From Dictyophora rubrovolvata (lineage: Eukaryota > Basidiomycota > Agaricomycetes > Phallales > Phallaceae), in NCBI GenBank assembly GCA_029959195.1, contig CP114119.1:3062377-3126376 (forward strand): a stretch of DNA of 64,000 nucleotides, written 5' to 3'. A program made the position numbers and the translations under genes. The notes under the pieces were generated by a model that ran no database searches, had not been told where the DNA came from, and worked only from the letters and a program-made list of their open reading frames with translations. Shown piece by piece: positions 1-12,001 of this stretch. Each line of letters opens with the position of its first letter. The first letter of the stretch is position 1.

Positions 1-933
1 TTGAGGCGGCAGGGGAAGCTGAAGTGGATACGGATGAACCGGGAATAATGACGACGCCTCCGCCGAAAGGAACGTTTAAGCCAGGACTAGGAGGCGGCAA
101 GGCTTGATAGTTGGTATCGTCACTCGACGGATCAACAAAAGTTGGGAGCATAGACGAGGCAGATGCAACACTACGTATGCTTCCTGACTGCTTGTGCCTG
201 AAAAGACCGCCCGCAACATTACGCTTCGGAGGTGCAGGATACATGGAATTAGAATTAATGACCGGAGTAATTGCGTCATCAAGGGTATCTTCGAGGTCGA
301 TAAAGCTGTCCCTTGGAGGGAAAGTTGCCAAGTTGGACTGGGAGTGAAACCTGGAATGGGTCACTATAGGTGACGGGGATGCAGAAGCGGAGCTGGAGCG
401 TTGGGCGAGACCGGATGATGATGATCGTTTGTGGTTCAGCATCAACAGTGGAGGGACGATACGTTTGTGCTGTCTTGTCTTCGGAACGGACGGAGAATCA
501 GAAGCGTAGCCCTCAGGTCTCTCGCGCCACGATGCCCTTTCTCTTTCTCCGCCCCTGTGCATTGGACCCTCATTATCAGACTGCGACTGCTCCGGTTCAA
601 AATCAGATGGTAACGCAAATTGGATAGTTTCCGGAGACGACAAGTCAGCTGATGGGGCAGGCGACAGCGGAGAGTGAGGCGAACTGAGGCCAGAACTTGG
701 GAGTTTGTTGTTGACATGGGCGATGTGACGACCTCTGGCAGATGTAGCATTGGGCATCGGGACACTGAGCAAAGAGGTAGGTGATCCGGGACGAATGTCT
801 ACGGGGAGATCTGTGGGTGGGGACGCAGTGTGGTGACTGTTGAGTGGTGAAAGTGGAGAGGACGGTGGAAGAGACCAATCAAGATTAGAATTAGAACTAA
901 TGATAGAAGCAGATGGTATCCTAGGCAAACGAG
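1..933 (-). CDS. Ser/Pro-rich protein of unknown function, 3'-truncated by window edge
   Basis: One frame stays open on the minus strand from about 933 to position 1, more than 300 codons with no stop. The product is low-complexity and rich in Ser, Pro, Asn and Asp, with stretches such as SSNSNLDWSLPPSSPLSPL, RSSSASASPSP and a Gly-rich GLNVPFGGGVVIIPGSS. This looks like a disordered regulatory or scaffold protein; no catalytic domain is visible. The frame is bounded upstream by an acceptor-like CCTAG at 934-938, so an upstream exon is likely. A candidate N-terminal exon starts at an ATG at 1282-1280 and reads into hydrophobic sequence, but the strong donor GTAAGT near 1061 does not keep frame and only a weak GTCATG would. 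The N-terminus is therefore unresolved and the C-terminus lies outside the window. I do not recognise the family. Confidence 0.55.
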
Positions 934-1282
934 TTATTTTGAGAGATATTTACTTCAAAAATGAGGACGTACGAAATGGGATTTGATGCTGGTCTGGGGT
1001 GATATTTTTTTTCTCATGGTAAGAATTCTGGGGTAATTTGATAATGGGAGAGCGCGACTTACATGACCTTCCTTCGTACATCTCCAGTTCGTGGAAATGA
1101 CGACATTTTAAAATGCAAAGCACGACCAAAAAAGCGTTCAGAGACGAAAGCAAGGGCGACCTTACAAGAGTGTATAAACTAATAACGCGGGTTACGTTGC
1201 GGCTTGCGGAGTTTGGCAACCGGCCACCTGAATTCAAATAAACCTGGTAATTCAAATTGGACTCGGATGGCAGAACAGCCAT

Positions 1283-1987
1283 TTTATTATTTAACCAGTG
1301 CGCCGTCGTCGTCGCGAAACTATACACTATTAATACATAGCGTTGTACAGCGGATTTCTTCAACGAAACACGAACTAGAGCTCAATTTACACGCCTGACA
1401 AACATGTCTGCAATGACTCAAAGTACATAATAATATGTATGCCACGGCCATGGGCTATTACGCGCACACATCAAGATCAAAATCTTTAGCATCGCCGAGG
1501 CGAGCCAACAGATGTCTGTCATTTTACGGAATCAAGATCATCACCGACAATTTCTTCGCATGCGCAAATGTACATGACTTTTGTTGGTAACGAAGGCATC
1601 AGTGTATATACGGTTAGATGCTTTCGACAGCTCCGAACTTGAAGTTGAAAATGAAGACTTCCTATTTGGATTCTGTACTTATTTAATAATTAATCCGGCC
1701 CAGTCGTCCGAGTGGACCGAGTCCGCACAAGTCACGCGGAGGGCATGTATAAATCTCTATCCCCTGGCTAAAAAAAGCCTGTTCCTCGATATCGTGTGTC
1801 ACTCAAATTCCAATCGGGACACGCATCTAGTTCTACTACATCTTAGACTCTTATCAAAGAGTAGAGAATCGACGGTACGTTCACCAGCGCCATCGACCCT
1901 ATAACCGAGACATAATAAAGATTCACATTGGTTTAGCATAAAGTTTCTGACATTGAGATAATCCAGTGGAAGAAGAGTGCTGTCATA
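1283..1987. other. no gene recognised
   Basis: Short overlapping ORFs only, with no family resemblance and no convincing exon chain. It may hold the promoter of the minus-strand Ser-rich gene. Confidence 0.4.
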
Positions 1988-2230
1988 TTGACCAAATATA
2001 TTTGCACGCAGCCCGAGCTCCGTCGAACACGTAGCGTCGTTATGACCACTGGTGGTACCGCAACAAGCCTGAGCTTCGACGTGTACATGAAAAATAACTT
2101 CCTCTCAACGTGTTTTCCTCGATCACTCTTCACGGTCTCGTCTCCGAGAATGGAACTGTTAAACCAGGACTTGACGTCTCAGTTGAAGTCGAAGATTGAA
2201 GATGAGTATAAAAACGATGATGGGTAATTA
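1988..2230 (+). repeat. degenerate duplicate of the 5' part of the kinase-like relic
   Basis: This stretch resembles 3250-3490 over about 170 bp with scattered substitutions and indels. Shared blocks include TCCGTCGAACACGTAGCG, a GAGCTTYGAYGTGTACATGA-type block and GTCTCGTCTCCGAGAATGGA. It can be read as the N-terminal region of the fungal kinase-like family seen just downstream (FDVYMKNN, FTVSSPRMELLNQD). No complete gene is present, so it is most simply a partial duplication in an accessory region. Confidence 0.6.
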
Positions 2231-3239
2231 TGAAGGTAATATTCTGTCACCAATGCATACTCGGTCTATTTGACACAGCAGCCGATCAACGTTCAACGAC
2301 CACAGTCTGGCCAGCGTGGCGAATATCAACTCCCGCATAGCTTAGCCCAGCGAGAGCCGCATGGACTTCTCCGTGATCCCATTGTGTGAGAGGCGACAAA
2401 ATTTAGCAAAAAAAACATAATAAGCTTTCCGTCCGTGCAGAAGCCGAGATGGCATTCAAAGAAATAAAGTTGACTCCAAAGCTGTGACGATGATGTATAC
2501 AAACTAGCGGAAACAACAGGACGCTGAGGAACGCTCACCAGGTTTTAACCTCCACTACGGCCCCATTATCATGGGCAACGGCGGAACGGATCAATAAAAA
2601 ATCGGGATATCCCGAGTTAGTTCGACGGCCTGGGTTTTTGTGCGTCAGAGGATAAGTTCTGGCATTATCTCCAACACCCAAGGGAGGGTAGCGCATCTAA
2701 AAAGGAAATAAACACTCATCCGATGATATGTCATACAGGCAGACCTTAAGCAGACCATTCATAGATTCTATTGCCCGAATAAGGACCTCTCTTTGAACAC
2801 TTGGTTCACTGTTCATTTTTGGAATTACGGAAGCTCTGTTGATATCGTGTGTGTACCATGCAGCAAGAGGCCGTCGACCTGCTGCTGAGCTAGGGGGAGT
2901 GGTATGCATTGGGCGAGCGGGATGGTCCGTGTGGTATTTGCCGGGCAGCTGGACTGTCTTGCTGAATGTTAGGGTGCCTTGTATAGCGCACCAAGTTCCT
3001 CCAAACGTTAATGCACACCGGGACGCAGTCCACTGAACTGTGATTCGATGCTTGTAGTGAATTTAGTCGGTAAACCGGCAAGGACGGTTTTGTGTGCGCC
3101 TTTGGGGATGGTATGTTCCGTCGCCTGCAATGACTGCAAGTACTACATCTAGGTATGTGGTGGAAAGATGTGGAAAGACGAGTAGCGACGAGTAGCGCCG
3201 AGAGGAGGAGAGTATTCATCATCTCGGGCGCTTAAACTC
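2231..3239. other. no gene recognised
   Basis: Contains only short ORFs on both strands without recognisable domains, lying between two copies of a degenerate repeat. It is probably decayed accessory DNA. Confidence 0.4.
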
Positions 3240-4340
3240 AATCGTAAGACATGTCCGAGTTCCGTCGAACACGTAGCGCAGCATCGTTATAACCACGTCG
3301 GGCACCGTTGGTACTACGGTGAGCGTGAGCTTTGATGTGTACATGATAAATGATTGACTTCCATAGCGTCCCAACGCGTTTTCCTCAATCACCGTCCTAG
3401 GTCTCGTCTCCGAGAATGGAACATCTCGTGCACAGACTTTCCACAGAGGAACTGTTAAACCAGGACATCAGATCTCGATTGGATTTGATTGCCTTGTCAG
3501 ATCGGATGATATTCCACCTCGCCCGCCATCAAATTTGCCTCCACCTGGCGATCAACATCTTACGCTATCTCTAGGCGAACAACCTGGAGAAAACAGAGTC
3601 GGTCCGGTTCACGGCGTAACTGTGACGTGAACAGGTGTTGAGCTGCCGAGATTGGTGGTTAAAGTCTCACAACGGAAGAAATCTCGAAGTATGGCTCAGG
3701 AGGCTTGGTTTTATGAAGAACTTGAGCAGCTGCAAGGTGTATCAATTCCTCAATGTTATGGATTCTTTCAGGCACGACCACCGGATAGCTATCGCGTATT
3801 GACATAAGACTTTGAGTCTGATGAGTCCGAAGATAAAGATAAGTCCGAGATAAAGATGGGACTAAAAATAGAGAAGAGTATGAAGATGAAGTTAATTATG
3901 AAGGCTTGGTCATTGACGAAGAAAGTTATGAGAAAGAATTACCTGGCCAAGGTCGTGTAATTTCAATGCTTGTCTTGGAGAAGTTAGGTGGAAATATTCC
4001 CGTCGGAGAGCCTCTTGATCCTACTATCAAGTGCGCTATATTCTTTTTTTTTTTGACTGGATATTGGCTAAATCTGTATAGGGATGGCGTATATGAGCTA
4101 TTTAATGACATGGCTCGTTTGGGTATAGAACCGGAGGGCATTCGATGGAGCAATATCCTGTCAGCTAATGATGATTTTGAAACGGACTCGTCAGGGAAAA
4201 TATGTCCAAATCATGGGCATATGCATCGTTAGAGATTGATCTATGTCGGAAGTCAGATGGCAAGTTATATCTCATTGACGTTTAGAACGACGACTGGTCA
4301 AGCATATTATTCGAGTATTGTGGAGCCCTGGGATTGACTC
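3240..4340 (+). pseudogene. decayed fungal kinase-like (FunK1-type) gene
   Basis: Frames around 3640-4340 read like the fungus-specific kinase-like family common in Agaricomycetes: LPRLVVKVSQRKK, then MAQEAWFYEELEQLQGV, IPQCYGFFQ, an acidic stretch, LVLEKLGG, and MARLGIEPEGIRWSNIL. The last block corresponds to the catalytic-loop region of that family. The reading is broken by a stop after YRVLT near 3805, several frame changes, and an oligo-T near 4045. The 5' part (3250-3490) duplicates 1988-2230 and a second relic lies at 11560-12280. Family assignment rests on recognition of these motifs; loss of function is seen directly from the stops. These genes are typically numerous and often dead in such genomes. 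Confidence 0.65.
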
Positions 4341-6804
4341 TACGGCGGTGAGGGCAGTGGTGTTCCCCTAACCAACTAAGGATAACTGAGTGTCAATCTC
4401 AAAGTGTAAGTTTATCTAAATCATTAAACTGAAATCATTGAATAGAAATTTTACTGGAATAAAAGCTGCACAAATTCTCCTTACTTTTCTTCGTGCATAG
4501 ATCTTTCTTCACAAATGCATGAAAAGTCTCGATCTCAGTGCTGTACTTCGAGTCTTCTGCAGGCCTCCGATGCGAAGACGCACTCTATCGGTTGTAGCCC
4601 TAGATGGTCTTAAGATAGGACAAAATACAAATCAGGCACTGGGATGCTGTTTTATTTGACTGTGCAAACATTGCTTTACGGGAATGGCAATGCAATTGCA
4701 AAGCAGACTCCGGCGCAGTGACGGCGCTCACTTGTCAAATGGCACAAAACTGGGCTTCGGGTTGCATCTTTCCCCAAATGGAAGCTATCGAGGATCTGGG
4801 GATGATGAATACAAGTATTACGTGAAATGCCAGAAGCCTTGGGGGACAACATTCGGCACTTTGGACAGGGAGTTAACCCACAGGCAGACACTGGCAGAGA
4901 GACAGAGGTCGACAGCTACCACGTTTCAGGATGCCTATAGTACCGCTATCGATCAGATGACAACATTGTGCTCATTATTCAAGCCCGAAATCAAGCATTA
5001 TTAATTTGAACCCTGTTTCAATTGTAGTTTACGAGCCTACTTGTGTAAATTGGGCGTGTCGGCGCGGGGTGAAGGACCTGCTGAATGTTAGGGATCCGTC
5101 ACCATAGACGCCATAATTAAACTCACAAGGCTCAAGAGACGAATCGCGCCCTTTATAGCATGGATTTAATAAAGGACACGAGTTTATATAAACCCCATCT
5201 TCGCGGTCGCCAACGCTGGCAGCATTGTAAACGGCAGGTACATCAGAACCAAAAGCAGTGTTCAGGGGCGTTAACATCCCTTGTTGTACGCTTTTAGTCA
5301 GCAAAATGCTACTAACATCGGGAAAAAGTGGCCTTTTAGTGGTATTGTCACCGGTATCAGTCCATATGTACATACCTATGTACTCATTTCAAATTGTTCT
5401 TTCGCAATTGTGCTGTTGATTATTCAAATTAGAATCTGATCTGCGTTTTTTTGATTTATTATTATATAATCATTCCCTTGATTTTGATATCTAGCTGTGG
5501 CTTTCGAACTAGAATTCAAATATTTTGTTTTCTTCTCAGCCGTGCTCAAGTGAGCTTGTATTGATTGTGAACGCGTGTGCGAACTGAGATTGTTGGTAGC
5601 GGTAGTAGCTTCGTAGCGGGTTGACAATAGTAGTACGTCTGGTCATGTCACCATGTATACCGTGCGCACCTATCAGAGGCCTGGTTGCAACACTAGAAAA
5701 ATAGAATTCCCATTGAACGTCCGAGTATCATCGGAGAGATTGAAACCTGAAACCAAGCCACTAGTCACTTGACAGTGAACAATACTATATGCATTGGGGT
5801 TTGAATTTGACAGACTCGCTTCGTTCTTACTAAATACGACAGACCCAGCACAGGCTTTGAGTCGGCGATTCTGATGGCGTGGGACGGGTGCCCGAAGAAC
5901 CGATCCGATGTGATAGATCTATAAAACAAAGCTTCTTGGTTCTTAGTTAGATACTATACTTAACGTGCTCGGAACTTGATTCAAGCGATGTTGTTGGAAC
6001 TCAGCTCACTTTGAATGCCAATGGTTCTAAGGCTATTGAATAGAATTACTAGTGTGTCCATCTGGTCTCGAACCTGCGTGTGATGCGTAACGAACGACGC
6101 AGGTACCGCGTGCGACCGCAGAACGCCATGCCGCACCATTTTTTCCTCCTTAACAGACCGAAATAATATATCAGCCGAGGAGGAGCAATCATGACAAAGC
6201 GCACCACTCGCTCCTTATTCTTGACGGTGACTGGCTTCTGATAGGAGGGAACTAAGCGGATGAGGACATATGATGTTGTCCTTTTTGAGAGGACAACAAC
6301 CGGTTTTGAGTCCAAGGCTTATTTATCGAAGAAAAAGGAGGGAAAATACTAATGATGCATTGAAATTATTATACTACATACATAACAATGTAGCCATGTC
6401 GGCTAGGACGACACCAACTTGTAAATTGCTTCCGTCCGTGCACCGAGATAGTGAGGTGACGCAGGAAAGCTGACGTAAACATGATGACTGTACCGTGGGA
6501 AGAAAAAAGAACAAGCCCCAAAGCGGTGCGCACTCTTTGTTCGCAGCCCACACACACCTTTACTTGCTTCTCCCTATCACTCATCCACACTTTTCCACCC
6601 CCTTTCATACTATAGAACTGTAAGTCCTTACCATTTATTTCATCCACCTTCCTCTTTTTCTCATTCATTTTGGTAATTCTTTTTTTTTTACGTCCTATCA
6701 CGCCACGCTTTAAAAACGTGTCATTGGGCAAAACAAGTCTGTCCACACCCCATTCCCACCACTGCTAATACCACAATTCTCTCACTGCATTTTCTTTTGG
6801 TTTT
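4341..6804. other. mostly gene-free stretch
   Basis: Apart from the minus-strand ORF at 5029-5373 described separately, I see only short ORFs with no domain resemblance. From about 6500 the plus strand becomes pyrimidine-rich, as is usual upstream of fungal genes. Confidence 0.4.
5029..5373 (-). CDS. hypothetical ORF, Cys-containing, possibly a gene fragment
   Basis: A 114-codon minus-strand ORF with fairly protein-like composition, including SDVPAVYNAASVGDREDG, INSCPLLNPCYKGRDSS and a YGDGS motif near its end. YGDGS recalls the flap region of pepsin-type (A1) aspartic peptidases, but no catalytic DTG/DSG triad is present and the similarity is too slight to assign. There is no signal peptide at the start used. 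It could be a fragment of a larger intron-containing gene or a chance ORF; I cannot decide. Confidence 0.25.
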   Translation of the reverse strand: MYIWTDTGDNTTKRPLFPDVSSILLTKSVQQGMLTPLNTAFGSDVPAVYNAASVGDREDGVYINSCPLLNPCYKGRDSSLEPCEFNYGVYGDGSLTFSRSFTPRRHAQFTQVGS

Positions 6805-6813
6805 TATATAAAA
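6805..6813 (+). promoter_or_regulatory. TATA-like element upstream of casein kinase I
   Basis: The sequence TATATAAAA occurs 112-120 bp upstream of the casein kinase ATG, within a CT-rich stretch (6780-6920). Position and context suit a fungal core promoter. This is inference from motif and spacing. Confidence 0.35.
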
Positions 6814-6924
6814 AAGACATCACATACTCACTAACGACCTCTTTCCTCTCTACCCAGCTTTTTTTTACTTTTCCCCACATAATCGTTGCCCACCACGGCC
6901 GACCAAGCATCAAACACCAGCAGA

Positions 6925-8168
6925 ATGGACCTCAGAGTTGGAGGTAAATATCGACTCGGAAAGAAGATTGGTTCCGGATCGTTTGGTAAGAACTTTCATT
7001 TACGTCCCAAGATCCGCTTTTTCTGACCCTTTCTTTTCTCTGCCGTCTAGGTGACATTTATCTCGGCATCAACATTATCTCTGGCGAAGAGGTCGCCATC
7101 AAACTTGAGTCTGTCAAGGCCAAGCATCCCCAGCTCGAGTACGAGAGCAAGGTTTACAAGACCCTTGCCGGTGGTGTCGGAGTCCCTTTTGTTCGTTGGT
7201 TCGGAACGGAGTGCGACTATAACGCCATGGTTCTTGATCTTCTCGGCCCCAGTCTCGAAGACTTGTTTAATTTCTGTAACCGCAAATTCTCGCTCAAAAC
7301 CGTTCTTTTGTTGGCCGATCAGCTTGTAAGTACACATTTTCCCCCCGTTTCTCATCCCTAAAACCATCGGCGACTTAACAAACCCTCCTTCCTAGATTTC
7401 CCGTGTGGAATATGTCCACTCTCGCAACTTCATTCATCGCGACATCAAACCAGACAACTTTCTCATGGGCATTGGAAAACGTGGCAATCAGGTGAACATT
7501 ATCGATTTCGGTTTGGCTAAGAAGTACCGTGATCCCAAGACCCACCTTCACATTCCATACCGTGAGAATAAAAATCTTACTGGTACAGCCCGTTACACCT
7601 CCATCAACACTCACCTTGGCGTCGAACAAGCTCGTCGGGATGATCTCGAGTCTCTTGCCTACGTTCTCATGTACTTCCTTCGTGGGTCTCTCCCGTGGCA
7701 GGGTCTCAAGGCTGCCACCAAGAAACAAAAGTATGACCGTATCATGGAGAAGAAGATGACCACCCCGACTGATCTTCTGTGCCGCGGTTTCCCGAACGAG
7801 TTTGGCATTTTTTTGAACTACTGTCGTGCTCTGAGATTCGATGATAAGCCCGACTACAGCTACCTGAGGAAGCTCTTCCGCGACTTATTCGTCAGGGAAG
7901 GCTTCCAGTATGACTACGTCTTTGACTGGAGCGTCCAGCGTGTTGACTCTACCGAATCTAAATCTACTGTTCCTAGGAGGAAACTGGTTACTCAGGAAGA
8001 AGAAGAACAGAAGAATGAGCGGATGTAGGTCCTTAGCAACGTATGCTACACTATTTCCTCTGTCGGTTATGCTTATCACCCACGCATCGCAGGTTACGTT
8101 CTTCTACTAGACAGCAACAAGCGGCGGCTCAACAGCAACAGGCGTCTGGCACGCGCAATGTCTGGTAA
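6925..8168 (+). CDS. casein kinase I (Hrr25/Hhp1-like), four exons
   Basis: Exons 6925-6985, 7051-7325, 7396-8024 and 8093-8168 join in frame to 346 residues. The kinase domain fills most of the protein: [20 protein letters not shown] at the N-terminus, then GDIYLG, the VAIKLE lysine, [11 protein letters not shown] in the catalytic loop, [10 protein letters not shown], and the CK1 signature [13 protein letters not shown] with SIN replacing APE, followed by [10 protein letters not shown]1 enzymes are Ser/Thr kinases with roles in DNA repair, ribosome maturation, vesicle traffic and meiosis (family knowledge). The tail after about residue 300 is short and ends in a Gln-rich stretch ([12 protein letters not shown]) coded by the last exon. 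The last intron matters: reading through gives an immediate TAG after NERM, while splicing GTAGGT...GCAG at 8025-8092 adds 25 residues. Confidence 0.95.
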
Positions 8169-11100
8169 ACAAAAATAAATTAATGAGAAAAATCACAGTT
8201 CCTGTCTTCGTCGGCTTTCTTTTCTGGGTATACACAATCATCATTCGCTGGTGTCGTCTCTTGGTCTGGTATGAACACAAGCAAATAGAAATCGGATCGT
8301 TCATTCGTCTCTCTGGTTCCTCCCTCACCAGCGATGTAATTAGTCCTGTACAAGAAATGGTTCCTTTCTTGCTTTATTAATAATGAATCTCGAGGATCGG
8401 AAGGCAACTTTTATCGATTCAGGATGTTGGGGCGATCAGTCGGTTGTTGCCTTTCTCTTGCGAGGGACCGGCGCGGTGGTTCGGGCTAGACGATATGATG
8501 ATGCTTGTGTAGTGGTCGCGGAGTTATTTTATTGAAGGATGGCTGGGGATCTTGGTCCTTTCGGCGTGGCCAGGTCTGGCTCTTCGTGTCTATCCTGTGC
8601 ATGTGAATGTTATCAGTCGGCGGTCGTTTGTCAAGTCTCGGGTTGGCCAGCCAATTGTCAGTGTTCGCTCACCTACGGTCTCTCTCCTCGTCTTCTCAAG
8701 AAACAACGTGAAGCATGGTATCACCCTCCGGATCTCATCTTTTATACGGACTTTACTTCCTCAAGCTTAATATCGTCGTTGTCAAAAGTTCGCACGAAAT
8801 ACGAAAGTACAGACAGTTTTTCTTTTTTTCTTTTATGCACTTCCTTCCCATTTCACTTTTCTTACGAAACAAGGAATTTATTTCTCTTTCTGCAACCACG
8901 GACGCCGTTTCTCTTCAAGCCTTGAACTTCCGATTCTTTCTTCCTTTTTGGGGTCAATGATATCCTAATAAGCATGGAAGAAAAGGATTTTCTTGGCTGC
9001 CTGATTCTTCATCTTTTCCCACCTACCCGTCAAGTGCGTTTTCATTTTCCAAATCCCACCTCGCGCCTGGTTGTCTCTCCTATCAAACTTTAACTTTACC
9101 GGTTCGGTTCCTTCTTTGTGTCGTCCTCGTGTACTAGTCATCCCCATGCTTCCCTTCTCTTCCATTTCCCATTTCTTCTCTTTCAGCTATTATTTTTTTA
9201 TCCTCCACGTCGATCGCTGATAATTTTCGTCGGCTTGAGATGAGGAGAGGGCGTCAGGCCAATCATGTCTTTGAATCTCCTTGTGTTCCGTTCCTTCGAG
9301 GTAGCTTGTTGCAGCGTCGTACTTCCAATGGCAGGGCTAGTTAATGCGAAGTTATTCCATATAACATGATTGTTTTCATCTTTCCTTCCTATGCCATACA
9401 GTTGAACTAAACTATATGTCGATCTGCTTTTTTACGATGCTTTCTTGTCTTTCATTCCCTCTAGTGATGAAGTCTCGTTGTTCAATTGAGCTCTTTCTTC
9501 TCTTTTCTGGCTGTTATGCTTAATACATCTTTTGTGTTTGCCGAATCTGTAGATTCCGTATGAGCTCCCCAAGCCGTTAGTGTATCAAAGAGGCGATACT
9601 GATACCATTCCTGTAAGACAATTTTAGCGATTTCTTGAATTTGCGTCGAATCTTAGTCTTCTACACATAACTTCATTATCCCAAGCAAAAGGGAGCTGGT
9701 GACAGATCTCAGTACTTTTTTTTCCTTTTCACCCCGCTTTTATACCCGCTACTCTTTTACCAAGATCAAAGTTCGAACTTGGGTCTGTTGTTTGTGTCTG
9801 GCTGGTTTTCATACGCGATTACTTTTTGCTTATCCTCTGTTTACTCCATTCCTTTGTTAAACACCCCCATTTTTGACACGACAAAGTCCGTTAGTCTATT
9901 GTCTATTCCCTTCCTTTTCTCGTAAGTGATAAAATATATCATACATGGTATCACTGTACATGTCCAACCCTAACTCATACTATTTCACCCGGGACCTTGA
10001 AGCCTGTTGTAGTGTCACCGTAGCATCGTGGTGCGGTCGGTGCCGAATATCGCAAACGCGCGCGCCTAAAAGTCCCGCTTTCTGCAAGGCTCTTTATTTA
10101 ATTAGCCCAGCCCACACCATCTACTACTACGCAATTGTGAAACCAGAGTGAAGTGAATGTAGCATAGTAAGTTTTAGCGATCAAAGTTTTTTAATATCGC
10201 TTTGACACGATGGAATACTCACCCTTTTGCTGTCACAGTTCTAGGAGGGGGATATCCTACACAGAAGAAGATGAATTGGCCGTCATTTCCCGTGCCAGAT
10301 TAAGTATGCTCATAGTGCATTGTTTTTCTATAGAGATGCTAACATGACTCAGATGATCTCTTAATTCCCTTGATTCTCTCCTCCGGCCACGCCGAAATTA
10401 CCGCAAGCTTCTTTCCAATATGACACTGAAGGGATATCATTTACTACTGATTTACACTCACAGTCAAGTGCACAAATAACCCTTCGTCATCGACCGGCTC
10501 CTTGACTCGGATTTCCCTCAAACACCTTCGCAAGCGTATTTTCTAGGTTGGACAGACAAACGATGATGGACGCGTAAACCCTAATTTATTTGAAGAGGGC
10601 AAAGACTATTTGTCGATATGTATTGGGAACTCGGGTTGGAGACCCTGAAAAGTCGTGGAGTGCTGCTCGGTCGCCATTATTGCAGGCGTTTGTTTCAATT
10701 CAGGGGTATCTCTAGAGTAGTCTCGTTTGATGACTTCAAATTGTATTTACCTTAGATGGTTTTGCGAACCTGCCTTTGAGAAATGACGGATTACATACTG
10801 AGGGATTGGTCAACAATAGACTTGACAACGAGAACGCATGTATGCGTCTTGAGCTTGAGGGTTGGTCCGAAAATCCCTTTGGTCAGCTCGGAAATGGAGA
10901 TCAAGTGGAGACGACTACTCGATGCCATAAGAGAAGCCCGGGAGCTTATAGGGAGCAACAGCCGGAAAGTAATGATATCAATGATTCTTGTTCTACTTCT
11001 GTTCCTCGGCTGACCGTTGGAGATGCTCTCTCGGACATTGCGAGGCAAGCTAAGCTCGGACTTTTCGCAGTTTCCCGTGTAGAGTTATATAATTATGAAT

Positions 11101-11559
11101 TTTAGCTAAGTATATGTTATTTTTTCTGTGTGATATTTATAGGTACGTACTTCGGATCAGGTCGATCAGCGGAGGCTAGCCTTTTCCCCTTTTCCTTAGT
11201 TTACCTTGTCCTCTTGTTCTTTTGGTTACATTCGAAATATTAACCCGGGTAAGAAGCCGTACCAAGAAAGGAGAAATCATTGTATATGTGCCACCGAAGT
11301 AAGAAAACACGACAATTTAAGGGTTTTGGTCGACGTCAAATGTTTGTCAGTACCGTGAGTAATAGATGTTCTCTGACCTCCTCAAACGTCTGGGGGTAAT
11401 ATGGAAGCGAAAATACTATATAATCGCCATCAACTGTAGCTTCAGTAATCACAATCTCAAATTTCTTTCCCTAGTACTTCATCATATTCCCTTCTCAACG
11501 TCTTGCTCGTTGCTTTCCCGACCCTTTTTATTAAGTAGTTTCTTTCCACGTCAAACAAT
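8169..11559. other. long stretch without a recognised gene
   Basis: From 8169 to about 9950 the plus strand is pyrimidine-rich and AT-leaning with no coding signature; the first few hundred bases are probably 3' flank of the kinase gene. Two overlapping plus-strand ORFs near 10776-11105 have no recognisable domain. Nothing here can be assigned to a gene. Confidence 0.4.
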
Positions 11560-11647
11560 AGAGCTTTGGAATAGTTATTGGAGAGCCTATTGATTCTACT
11601 ATCAAGTAACTATAAGCTTTTGTAACTCGATATTGACTAAGATCTGT

Positions 11648-12001
11648 ATAGGGATGACGTGTAAATCAAACCTATCGTCCATCGGGTAGAGACCCAAGTC
11701 AGATATATACGCTACTTCAATGCTAAATTATAACATTTCCTGCTCCGAGGTAAATCTGCAACATCTATCCCGTTTTGGGGAGTGGCGAGTCCTTCAAATA
11801 ATGCGCTACAGCCGTGTATAGTGAGTTACGATCGTTGGGGAATCCAGAGGGCCGGGAAGCGTTCGGTGTTAAGGAGCCCTCGCAAGCTAAACAGATGGAA
11901 GGGAAGGGCTTTTCGCATGACTCCTCTGGCTTCGCGATAGGCCACGCAGTGTAGGAGGGGGTGGATGACAGTTTCGCTTCCCGCGGCGATAGGGATGTCG
12001 T
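11648..12001. repeat. 13-bp target-site duplication flanking the LINE fragment
   Basis: Direct repeats at 11648-11660 and 11989-12001 differ at one of 13 positions (A versus T). The uninterrupted paralogue near 4078-4090 has a single copy (ATAGGGATGGCGT) continuing into ATGAGC, which identifies the target. Confidence 0.6.
11661..11988 (-). mobile_element. 5'-truncated non-LTR retrotransposon (LINE) 3' end
   Basis: On the minus strand this insert codes for a tail typical of fungal LINE polyproteins downstream of the RNase H region: SETVIHPLLHCVAYREARGV, a degenerate Cys/His knuckle of the H-x3-C type, followed by FSLRGLLNTERFPALW and a stop near 11826. The insertion is bordered by ATAGGGATGACGT (11648-11660) and ATAGGGATGTCGT (11989-12001), a 13-bp target-site duplication with one mismatch. 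Only about 330 bp are present, so reverse transcriptase and most of RNase H are missing, the usual result of incomplete target-primed reverse transcription. No clear poly(A) tail is seen at the 3' end. The target was a kinase-like relic. Confidence 0.6.

Noticed and set aside
2010-4340. CRISPR-like or regulatory direct repeats
   Set aside because: The two similar blocks are long, diverged and coding-like, which fits gene duplication rather than a repeat array.
8539-8925. Plus-strand ORF of 128 codons downstream of CK1
   Set aside because: Pyrimidine-rich DNA gives runs of Ser, Phe and Leu; the translation has no protein-like pattern and overlaps other open frames of similar length.
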